A stretch of DNA of 19,358 bases from an uncultured Lachnospiraceae bacterium (GTDB lineage: Bacteria; Bacillota; Clostridia; Lachnospirales; Lachnospiraceae), in NCBI GenBank assembly GCA_910588755.1, contig CAJUQZ010000082.1, positions 1 through 19,358 on the forward strand, written 5' to 3'. Every line of letters begins with the position of its first letter. The first letter of the stretch is position 1. The notes under the pieces were generated by a model. That model was given only the letters and a program-made list of their open reading frames with translations. It did no database searches and was not told the origin of the DNA. Positions 7,632 to 13,662 of this stretch are shown one piece after another. The translations under genes were made by a program, and so were the position numbers.

Positions 7632-8028
7632 TTGTAATTCCTTTCTTTTATACTATTACAGTTTCTAAGCCCTGCATCAAATCACTTCTCATGCGCTCCG
7701 AGTCCTGTCAGCCTGCGCCCTCCTGTTCAAGTCGTGCAGTGAAGAAGCTGCCTGGCCCGTCAGCCTTTGCTGACATGTTTCCTTTGGGTGTCTGTGTGCA
7801 TAATAAAAACAGCCCGACCTTAGAGCATAACTATAGTCAAACTGTTCTGGAATTACTGCGGTATTGTGTCTCTGTATCTCTTTGCCGATAAAGCAGATTT
7901 ACTCACAACGTCAAAAAAGGGCGCAGTAATCCCGCAAACGTGATTTTCTGCACGTTTTTGATATGGAACTGCTGCTGCATACTGGTACGTAGCCCAATCC
8001 GTTCATCCTGCACCCTCCTCTATGAATT
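7632..8028 (-). ncRNA. Putative structured leader RNA upstream of the MFS gene
   Basis: About 400 bp without a full-size gene on either strand. Visible structure: (1) a 12-bp inverted repeat, 7849-7860 against 7922-7933, eleven Watson-Crick pairs plus one G-U; (2) a 9-bp complementarity of 7918-7926 to 7713-7721, which would compete with the first for the same bases; (3) a 7-bp perfect hairpin AAACGTG/CACGTTT (7936-7942, 7951-7957); (4) a 6-bp perfect tetraloop hairpin GTCAGC-CTTT-GCTGAC (7759-7774). The strong promoter at 8035-8062 reads into it and the MFS ribosome binding site ends it. It may instead be a dispersed repeat of this bacterial family that happens to lie here. I cannot match it to a named riboswitch. 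Confidence 0.35.
7911..8006 (-). CDS. Small ORF, 31 residues, possible leader peptide
   Basis: ATG at 8004-8006, TGA at 7911-7913. The start has a near-ideal ribosome binding site (GAGGAGGG, six bases before ATG) and lies about 22 nt from the predicted transcription start. The product begins MNGLGYVPVCSSSSISKTC and continues basic, with three cysteines at residues 10, 19 and 28. I recognise no family. Its last codons and stop fall in the segment that can form the alternative stems of the leader, so translating it would change RNA folding. It could be an attenuation-type leader peptide, a small secreted or membrane peptide, or chance. Confidence 0.35.
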   Translation of the reverse strand: MNGLGYVPVCSSSSISKTCRKSRLRDYCALF

Positions 8029-8034
8029 AAATCT

Positions 8035-8062
8035 ATTTTACCACAATCATATTATTTGTCAA
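8035..8062 (-). promoter_or_regulatory. Strong sigma-A promoter overlapping the anti-sigma stop codon
   Basis: On the minus strand, TTGACA (8057-8062), a perfect -35, is followed after 16 bp by TAAAAT (8035-8040). The TGA within the -35 is the stop codon of the anti-sigma gene. Transcription would run into the small ORF and the leader before the MFS gene. Confidence 0.65.
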
Positions 8063-9138
8063 TCCTCCTGCACGCGGAATGTGACTTTCCAGTCTCCCCG
8101 TATGAGTTCCCCGGAATCGTGGAAAATGCCGTACATGGAATAATCCGCGATGTCCTCTATATCTTCTATAAACCAATACTCATAAATATCATATCTGACA
8201 TCGCCAACCTCCTCAAACCAGCTCACACTATGATCATTATACCGCTCATTTCCGTCGGCATCTCTCAGAAAAAGCTGTACATGTCTGTCGGAACACGAGT
8301 TGTCGCCCATGCTGATCTGGACGCGCAGCACCCCATCCATGTACGCAATTCCCATCAGCGTAAAATCATCCGCCGCACAGTCCGCAACGTCCATCAGATT
8401 TAATACATTCGCGCTCCGTCTGGGATCTTCCTGTGTTCCCGGGACATTCCGCAGAACCTCCGGGAGCATCTCCTCCTGCAGCGGACCTCCACTCCCACTC
8501 AAATGCACCTGTTTTGTCTCCGCCGCATAGACGATTCCCGACAGCTCCACATCCCTCGTATCCTCCACTCTGTCACACAGGACAGAACGCGCCGAAAACT
8601 GCAGCTTATCGCCCTGATATGCCTTGTCTGACTGAACCATCACCTGAAAATATGCCTTGTCCTCTGCCTCATCATATGTCAGAAAAACGCACCCGCCGAC
8701 AGTACTGTCACTTGTGTAATCCGACAACCCATAGCTGTCAAACAAATCCATCACGCCATGCACCCGGTCCTGTCCGCTGCCCTCCGCGTCCTGCAGCGAC
8801 AGGATAATATCCGCCTCGTTTCCATCTAGATGAATCGCCTCCACCTGCATCGTGATCCCCTGGCTGGTGCAGCTCTTCTCGATGGGCACCAGACGATCCG
8901 CCATCGCAGGCGAAATGTACTCCACAATCTTATAAAATGCCGGAACATGTGCTGCAAAAACCGGCACAGCTGTCATAAGACACACTACGGCCGCTGCCGC
9001 TGCGAGCGATGTCCGCACGGCAAACCTTTTTTTCGCAGGCGCCCTTTTGCCCGTCACTGCCCTGCGAATCGTGTCTGACACAAGCATCGACGACGGCGCG
9101 ATCGTATTATATGCTTTTTTGTATCTGTCCTGAAACAT
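8059..9138 (-). CDS. DUF4179-type membrane anti-sigma factor
   Basis: A 359-residue single-pass membrane protein. A short cytoplasmic N-terminus (residues 1-40, basic near AKKRF) leads to one membrane segment at about 43-62 (TSLAAAAAVVCLMTAVPVFA). A long extracytoplasmic part follows, with the DUF4179-like region starting HVPAFYKIVEYISPAMADRL. Known DUF4179 proteins sit next to ECF sigma factors and hold them inactive until an envelope signal arrives; the same role is inferred here. The start at 9138 overlaps the sigma gene by 32 bp and has its own AAGGAGGGG site inside that gene, so the two are translationally coupled. The first 40 residues contain no recognisable zinc-binding HxxxCxxC motif, so sigma binding would be of the zinc-free type. 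The signal sensed is unknown. Confidence 0.82.
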   Translation of the reverse strand: MFQDRYKKAYNTIAPSSMLVSDTIRRAVTGKRAPAKKRFAVRTSLAAAAAVVCLMTAVPVFAAHVPAFYKIVEYISPAMADRLVPIEKSCTSQGITMQVEAIHLDGNEADIILSLQDAEGSGQDRVHGVMDLFDSYGLSDYTSDSTVGGCVFLTYDEAEDKAYFQVMVQSDKAYQGDKLQFSARSVLCDRVEDTRDVELSGIVYAAETKQVHLSGSGGPLQEEMLPEVLRNVPGTQEDPRRSANVLNLMDVADCAADDFTLMGIAYMDGVLRVQISMGDNSCSDRHVQLFLRDADGNERYNDHSVSWFEEVGDVRYDIYEYWFIEDIEDIADYSMYGIFHDSGELIRGDWKVTFRVQED

Positions 9139-9679
9139 GCAGATCCCCTCCTTTTTTGTCCAACAAGTTCTTTAATTCCCTCCGCGCCCTTGTCAGCCGC
9201 GTCCGCACGGTAGACGCTTTTGATTTCGTGATTTTCCCGATTTCCTCAACAGACAGTTCCTCGTAATAAAACAGATGAATAACAACGCGGTATTTCTCCG
9301 GCAGCTGTTTCACCGTCTCGATCAATAGCCGGTCTTCGTCCACATCCTCACTGAAACTGTTATCTCCCGGCAGTTCCCCCTCCAGGGCGCCGCCCTCATA
9401 TGCGCTCCTTCTCTGCCTCCACGGTGATTTCCAGAAATTTTTGCAGCAGTTGATTGTCACCCGCATAAACCATGCCCTTTCATGCTCCGCGCTTTCAAAC
9501 GCCGGCGTTTTTTGCACATAGCGCAGAAAGACCTCCTGATAAATGTCATCCGCGTCAGCCCGCGTCCTGACAAGTGCGTAAGCCAGCCTGTAGACCGTGT
9601 CCGAGTTTCTCCTGATGACTTCCTCGCAATTCAAAGAATCTGAATTGTTAATTTGCTTTTCTCTATGCATAGACTTCAT
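9107..9679 (-). CDS. ECF-family RNA polymerase sigma factor
   Basis: A 190-residue sigma-70 of the extracytoplasmic function group, which directs RNA polymerase to a small stress or envelope regulon. Region 2 covers about residues 19-85, with DTVYRLAYALVRTRADADDI then YQEVFLRYV, the usual core-binding and -10 recognition part. Region 4 covers about residues 124-173, with LPEKYRVVIHLFYYEELSVE, then EIGKITKSKASTVRTRLTRA and RRELK, a helix-turn-helix for the -35. The frame is open to 9718, but I take the ATG at 9679 because AGGGGGAG directly precedes it. It is cotranscribed with the overlapping anti-sigma gene. Such pairs are commonly autoregulated; I could not identify a convincing promoter upstream. 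Confidence 0.9.
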   Translation of the reverse strand: MKSMHREKQINNSDSLNCEEVIRRNSDTVYRLAYALVRTRADADDIYQEVFLRYVQKTPAFESAEHERAWFMRVTINCCKNFWKSPWRQRRSAYEGGALEGELPGDNSFSEDVDEDRLLIETVKQLPEKYRVVIHLFYYEELSVEEIGKITKSKASTVRTRLTRARRELKNLLDKKGGDLHVSGQIQKSI

Positions 9680-9810
9680 TTCTCCCCCTTTCAATATACA
9701 TACAATATAACACGGCAAAAAGCTACACGAATCTTTTAAATTATGCTATAATCGATTCAAATGGCAGTTGCCGTTCACACTCCATCTGATTCCGGCACAA
9801 TTTTGTCTGT

Positions 9811-9913
9811 CTAAGGAACTGTAAAGAAATAACATGAAAATATTGCGTAATCGGAGACATAGACAAGCAAGATTGTCAGGTTATTTGTTTACCGTTCCTA
9901 AGGAACTGTAAAC
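9811..9913. repeat. Inverted-repeat (MITE/REP-like) element
   Basis: Two 23-bp arms, 9811-9833 and 9880-9902, are inverted copies matching at 20 of 23 positions around a 46-bp centre. TAAGGAACTGTAAA occurs twice in direct orientation (9812-9825 and 9899-9912). The right arm plus the next 11 bases also form a tight 27-bp palindrome (9887-9913, 12 of 13 pairs). The centre contains a small hairpin GACAA/TTGTC (9862-9866, 9873-9877). No ORF is inside. It lies in the divergent gap between the sigma gene and the broken plus-strand gene. It could be a miniature transposable element or a palindromic repeat active as RNA. Confidence 0.6.
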
Positions 9914-9979
9914 AATGGCAAATGATGTTCATGCCGCCAAAATCTGCGGTGAGAATAACCAATTTATTTAGGAATATAC

Positions 9980-10572
9980 ATGAAAACAGAATGCATCTAC
10001 GTTGACGAAAACCATCAGGAAAGAATCCTGTATATTGACGAACTGGTCACTATCGAGTACAGCAACGATGAAATCCACTATATGAACAATGACTCGCGCC
10101 TGTTTCGGGAGGTGCGCAGGGCAAGCCGCGAGCACCGTCTGTTCTGCACCTGCAAGCCAGCGCGCGTTTGCAGGGGGAGGCCGCGCGCAGAGCCGCAAAA
10201 TCCGCCGGTGAAATCCCATCCGGCCAACCCGATCAAACCGGGCTTGCAAACGCCGCCGAACCACACCGCACGAACTTTGTGACACCAAAGCAGCAGACCA
10301 CAGACTGTCATCCAGGAAATTCATTAAAATACACTGTCAAGCGCATCATTGAAAACAGACTTGAAAAATACAGCGAGCTTCTATTGGATATTGACATTCA
10401 CTGGCTTGAGGAGACCACGCTTGACGGCAGCCGCTGCATTGTCCTTGACCTGGACGGCATCGATGCCAAGAGCGCAGAAATTCTCTCACAAATGCAGCTC
10501 TACACCGGCACCCGCAAATCCATTACGCGGATTGGCAACCGGATCCTTTTTAAGGGATACGCCGATTATTGA
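9980..10572 (+). pseudogene. Frame-broken gene: N- and C-terminal pieces of an unrecognised protein
   Basis: The only plus-strand gene in the window. It starts at ATG 9980 after AGGA, and the first part (MKTECIYVDENHQERILYID, then ELVTIEYSNDEIHY) has normal protein composition until about FCTCKP (10142-10159). Beyond that, this frame is low-quality Pro/Arg sequence to a TGA ending at 10282. A second frame, open from about 10093, becomes protein-like at roughly LQGEAARRAAKSAGE (10168 on) and runs to the stop at 10570-10572, ending with DIDIHWLEETTLDGSRCIVL and TRIGNRILFKGYADY. The simplest reading is one larger gene that lost its middle in an out-of-frame deletion. The N-terminus faintly recalls CoiA-like proteins that continue with a FCTCGCG-type motif and have coiled-coil C-termini, but I cannot confirm that. 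An alternative is two small unrelated genes. Confidence 0.5.
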
Positions 10573-10580
10573 TACGCAAA

Positions 10581-10632
10581 AAAATGATTGTATAAAAGCG
10601 CTCTTTCGAAGTTCCTTTCATACAATCATTTT
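10581..10632 (-). terminator. Strong hairpin, probable terminator of the secreted LRR protein gene
   Basis: AAAATGATTGTAT (10581-10593) and ATACAATCATTTT (10620-10632) are a perfect 13-bp inverted repeat with a 26-nt loop. On the minus strand the stem runs into seven T residues. It is about 150 bp past the LRR gene stop and just past the stop of the broken plus-strand gene, so it could stop transcription from both sides. The large loop is unusual for a simple terminator. Confidence 0.6.
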
Positions 10633-10667
10633 GTGCCAACATTTTATCCGCCTTATGCCACTACACA

Positions 10668-10737
10668 AACCCTATTTCGGCATGGGACGCATTCATCACC
10701 GCACGCTAACCCTATTTCGACATGGATCGCATTCGTC
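10668..10737. repeat. Two-copy 30-bp direct repeat with 40-bp period
   Basis: The segment starting AACCCTATTTCGGCATGGGA (10668-10697) recurs starting AACCCTATTTCGACATGGAT (10708-10737) with about 26 of 30 positions identical. Neither copy lies in a recognisable gene. A small perfect hairpin CCTGC-AAA-GCAGG follows at 10742-10754. It falls in the 3' untranslated part of the LRR gene transcript. Function unknown. Confidence 0.6.
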
Positions 10738-10779
10738 TCTGCCTGCAAAGCAGGATTTCCGCTTAACATATTAATTTGT

Positions 10780-13479
10780 CTACTTATAAATCAATGCATA
10801 GGCATGGAACGTATCGGTTTCTATTGTAATTGTTTTCGGATCGCTGTCCAGATCGTCGTACACGACAGGCAACCCGCCCTCTGTAACACAGATCATCTTA
10901 TACTCCCTGTCTTTTTTGTAAATGGCTTGCGGAATCTGTATCGTGATCCGTACTTTCTGATCGGTAGTATACGTATTCTCGGAAACCGCGTAAATATTAT
11001 ATGTCCTCCCGATCATGTAGTCGCCGCGAACGGCCTCAAATACCTGGACACACATAGGTCCCTGCATCGCATTGTCCACCTCAACCGGATAGACATTCTC
11101 CTTAGGCAGGACGCACCGGACAGGCTCTTTCCCCATATAGCCATACCGCTTGATCTCATCAGGTGTGGTCGGTTTCCATGTATCCACAGATAATATCATA
11201 TTTTGACTGTCCTCAACCGAACTGCTTTCGTCCGGTCTGCTGTCATCCGGCGTGCTCACGCCTGGTTCGCTTTCACCCGGTTTGTTGTCTCCTGGTTTAT
11301 TGTCACCTGGATTGTTCTCACCCGGCTTGTTCTCACCCGGCTTGTTATCTCCTGGATTGTTCTCACCCGGTTTGTTATCTCCCGGATTGTTCTCGCCCGG
11401 CTTGTCTTCATCTGGAGGGGTTCCAGGCTGTTCCCCACTGCCATCGTCAGGATCGGGCGGCGTCGCAGGTGTATAATTATAATGTATTGTTGCATTGGAC
11501 ACTGCTGTTATCGTGTCAGTGCCTTTCCTTATGCTGTTCCACTGTTCTTCCGTACCGGTAAAGTATATTTCCTTGAGAGGACATCCCCCAAATACACCAG
11601 CCTCTATTGTCGTTACGCTGTCCGGTATCACGATCGTCGTCAAACTGCCGCAAGAAGCGAACGATAATGTTGCGATGCTTTCCACTCCCTGCGGGATTTC
11701 CACGCCGGAAAGCATCAGGCAATTCTGGAACATGCCTTTGCTGATACAATTGATATTTGAAGGCAATGTCACACCCATCAGTTTATAGCATCGTCCAAAT
11801 ATATCATCGCCCATCATTACCGGCTTACTGCCAGAAGCAAACTTTGCCGTTATCATTTCTCCCCACTCAAAAAACGCGGCAGCGCCTACCTCCCCAATAC
11901 TAGCGGGCAGCGATATGGAACTGAGATTTGTACAAGCACGGAAAGCGTTTTGTTCAATTGTTTCCACACCATCGGAAAACGTGACAGAACGCAGACCTGC
12001 ACACTTCTGGAAAGCACTGCTGCCAATGGTTTTTACACTGGAGGGAATCGTCACGGACAAAATAGGCGTATTATAAAATGCATATCTGCCAATCGCCTTC
12101 ACACTAGACGGAATCTCTACACTGAGAACCCTGCTATCCCAAAAAGCGCAGGCGCCAATGCTGGTGACGCCCTCTTCGATCACAACCTGCCGGATCTGAT
12201 CTTTTTGAGCGTCCCACGGCTGCTCAGAAGCACTGTCATAATCCGGCATCGCTCCATTGCCGGAGATGGTCAGTTTACCTGCCTTTGTCAAATTCCATCT
12301 AAGATCCCCCATCACTCCACTGCCAATTGATGTATCCGCATCCGGATCAGGTGTCGGATCATACCCTTCCGGGTAACGGGTAATATAGTGACTGGTGTCT
12401 CTCATCACATCCTCCTTACTGATTCCCCGTCCCCAATGAACCTTACCGTTGTTATTTCCTTCGGCGATCACCACACCTGCGTCACTCACCTTGAGCACGA
12501 TCACAGTATGGGTATCCGTGTTCATTCGCAGAATATCTCCGACCTTTATATCCTCAAATTGAAACGCACCCGGTTCATACATTCTGGCCTGCAGCGTGCC
12601 AAATGCCGCATCGCTGAGTGAGAATGCGAAAGCCACACAGCCCACACCAACAATATTTTTCCCGCCAAGCGGCCCGCCTTGCCAACGATAATATCCCGCA
12701 GAATCCGAATATGGCTCATAATCTGTCCACGTTGATCCCTCCGTATACCCTTCCTTCTCCTTCAATGCAATCATTGCACTATAGACTTGGGATGGGACAG
12801 GGTTGGTAACACTGGGGATTTCCGGCTGATATACCGCTCTACCCACAGACGCAGCATCCTGCAGCAATGAGATTTCCAGCAATTCAGCGTCCAAATCGCC
12901 ACTGGTATCCAGCTCCTTTGTAGTTTCCTCCGTATCGGCGCCCTCTGACTGTATCGGGCTTTCCACCTCATTATTGCTTTCCGGCTCCGACGAGGTTTCT
13001 CCCGTTTCTATTTCATCGCCACTTTCCGGCTCCGACGGGGTTTCTCCCGTTTCTATTTCGTCGCCACTTTCCGGCTCTGACGGGGTCTCCTGTGGAATCG
13101 TGTTTACAACCCCGCTGCTTTCCGGCTGTTCTGTAGTTTCCCCTGTTCCTGTCTCGTCATTGTCCTTTGGCTGATTGGCGTTGTCTCCTGTTCCTGCCTC
13201 GTCGCCATCCTCCGGCTGACTGGCGTTGTCTCCTGTTCCTGTCTTGTCATCCTCCTCCGGCTGATCTGGTGTCTTTTGCAGTGTATTGTCCATATCTCCA
13301 CTGCTATCCGGCTGCTTTGCGCTTTCTTCTTCTGTCTCGCCACTGCTTTCCAGGTTCTCAACGTTCCCGTTTGCATGATCCACCTTGGGCGAACTGTCTC
13401 CCTGTGCGGCAGAAACCACTGACTGAGACGAAATACACAGGCACAATGCCAGCGTTATTGATAAAATTCGTCGTTTCAC
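10780..13479 (-). CDS. Secreted protein with CHAP/NlpC-like amidase domain and BspA-type leucine-rich repeats
   Basis: 899 residues, GTG start supported by AAGGAGG. A signal peptide (MKRRILSITLALCLCISSQS, likely cut near residue 24) precedes an acidic low-complexity stretch (about 26-205) with two sets of 15-residue repeats such as TPSEPESGDEIETGE. Residues about 225-370 look like a papain-fold cell-wall hydrolase of the CHAP/NlpC type: GVGCVAFAFSLSD with Cys281, DTHTVIVLKV with His324, and EGNNNGKVHW around 340-349. Residues about 391-670 carry BspA-type LRR units (for example VEIPSSVKAIGRYAF), closing with TEEQWNSIRKG and ATIHYNY. A Pro-Gly linker of PGENNPGDNK units (about 688-740) leads to a C-terminal domain (760-899) I do not recognise. 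No LPXTG motif or C-terminal anchor is seen. Likely role: peptidoglycan or host-surface interaction outside the cell. Confidence 0.85.
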   Translation of the reverse strand: MKRRILSITLALCLCISSQSVVSAAQGDSSPKVDHANGNVENLESSGETEEESAKQPDSSGDMDNTLQKTPDQPEEDDKTGTGDNASQPEDGDEAGTGDNANQPKDNDETGTGETTEQPESSGVVNTIPQETPSEPESGDEIETGETPSEPESGDEIETGETSSEPESNNEVESPIQSEGADTEETTKELDTSGDLDAELLEISLLQDAASVGRAVYQPEIPSVTNPVPSQVYSAMIALKEKEGYTEGSTWTDYEPYSDSAGYYRWQGGPLGGKNIVGVGCVAFAFSLSDAAFGTLQARMYEPGAFQFEDIKVGDILRMNTDTHTVIVLKVSDAGVVIAEGNNNGKVHWGRGISKEDVMRDTSHYITRYPEGYDPTPDPDADTSIGSGVMGDLRWNLTKAGKLTISGNGAMPDYDSASEQPWDAQKDQIRQVVIEEGVTSIGACAFWDSRVLSVEIPSSVKAIGRYAFYNTPILSVTIPSSVKTIGSSAFQKCAGLRSVTFSDGVETIEQNAFRACTNLSSISLPASIGEVGAAAFFEWGEMITAKFASGSKPVMMGDDIFGRCYKLMGVTLPSNINCISKGMFQNCLMLSGVEIPQGVESIATLSFASCGSLTTIVIPDSVTTIEAGVFGGCPLKEIYFTGTEEQWNSIRKGTDTITAVSNATIHYNYTPATPPDPDDGSGEQPGTPPDEDKPGENNPGDNKPGENNPGDNKPGENKPGENNPGDNKPGDNKPGESEPGVSTPDDSRPDESSSVEDSQNMILSVDTWKPTTPDEIKRYGYMGKEPVRCVLPKENVYPVEVDNAMQGPMCVQVFEAVRGDYMIGRTYNIYAVSENTYTTDQKVRITIQIPQAIYKKDREYKMICVTEGGLPVVYDDLDSDPKTITIETDTFHAYALIYK
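11261..11410 (-). repeat. Ten tandem 15-bp units encoding the Pro-Gly linker
   Basis: Ten in-register 15-bp units, each of the type CCCGGCTTGTTCTCA on the plus strand, encode PGENN/PGDNK pentapeptides in the secreted LRR protein. Identical or near-identical neighbours suggest length variation by slippage. Such linkers are typical spacers of wall-spanning proteins. Confidence 0.85.
12976..13090 (-). repeat. 45-bp tandem repeats encoding acidic 15-residue units (block 1)
   Basis: Two full 45-bp units (12976-13020, 13021-13065) differing at only a few positions, plus a partial third to about 13090, encode SEPESGDEIETGET-type repeats in the N-terminal linker of the LRR protein. Confidence 0.85.
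13140..13274 (-). repeat. 45-bp tandem repeats encoding acidic 15-residue units (block 2)
   Basis: Three 45-bp units (13140-13184, 13185-13229, 13230-13274) encode TGTGDNA-QPEDGDEA-type repeats. Same period as block 1 but different sequence, so the linker has grown by at least two separate expansions. Confidence 0.8.
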
Positions 13480-13524
13480 TTTTTAACCTCCTTTTTTCGT
13501 TTTGTGTAAACTATAATAACTCTG

Positions 13525-13553
13525 ATTATACTACTTTCTATTTCCATTTTCCA
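13525..13553 (-). promoter_or_regulatory. Probable sigma-A promoter of the secreted LRR protein gene
   Basis: On the minus strand, TATAAT (13525-13530, perfect -10) with TGGAAA (13548-13553, four of six matches) 17 bp upstream. The predicted start of transcription is about 40 nt before the GTG start codon. The region further upstream is strongly A-rich on this strand. Confidence 0.5.
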
Positions 13554-13609
13554 CCAAAAAATCAATATTTTTACTTGCTATTTTTTTGCTATATGTACGT
13601 TTTCATACG

Positions 13610-13659
13610 TGGCTTGAAAAGCCATCATTAGCAATAGATGCTAAGTCCTGTTCGAACAG
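13610..13659. repeat. Cluster of three short inverted repeats after sbcC
   Basis: Directly past the sbcC stop on the minus strand come CTGTTCGAACAG (13648-13659, a perfect 12-bp palindrome), TTAGCA-ATAGA-TGCTAA (13628-13644) and TGGCT-TGAAA-AGCCA (13610-13624). No T-run follows directly, so a factor-independent terminator is not proven. They could act as a transcript 3' end or be chance. Confidence 0.35.
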
Positions 13660-13662
13660 TAC

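Noticed and set aside
9680..9718. Earlier start for the ECF sigma factor (13 extra residues)
   Set aside because: The extra residues cover the clear AGGGGGAG ribosome binding site of the ATG at 9679.
9968..10324. Minus-strand open frame opposite the broken plus-strand gene
   Set aside because: No ribosome binding site, poor composition, and it mirrors the better-supported plus-strand coding pieces.
11261..11410. Regular short repeats that could suggest a CRISPR or minisatellite array
   Set aside because: Units are 15 bp without spacers and encode the in-frame Pro-Gly linker of the secreted protein.
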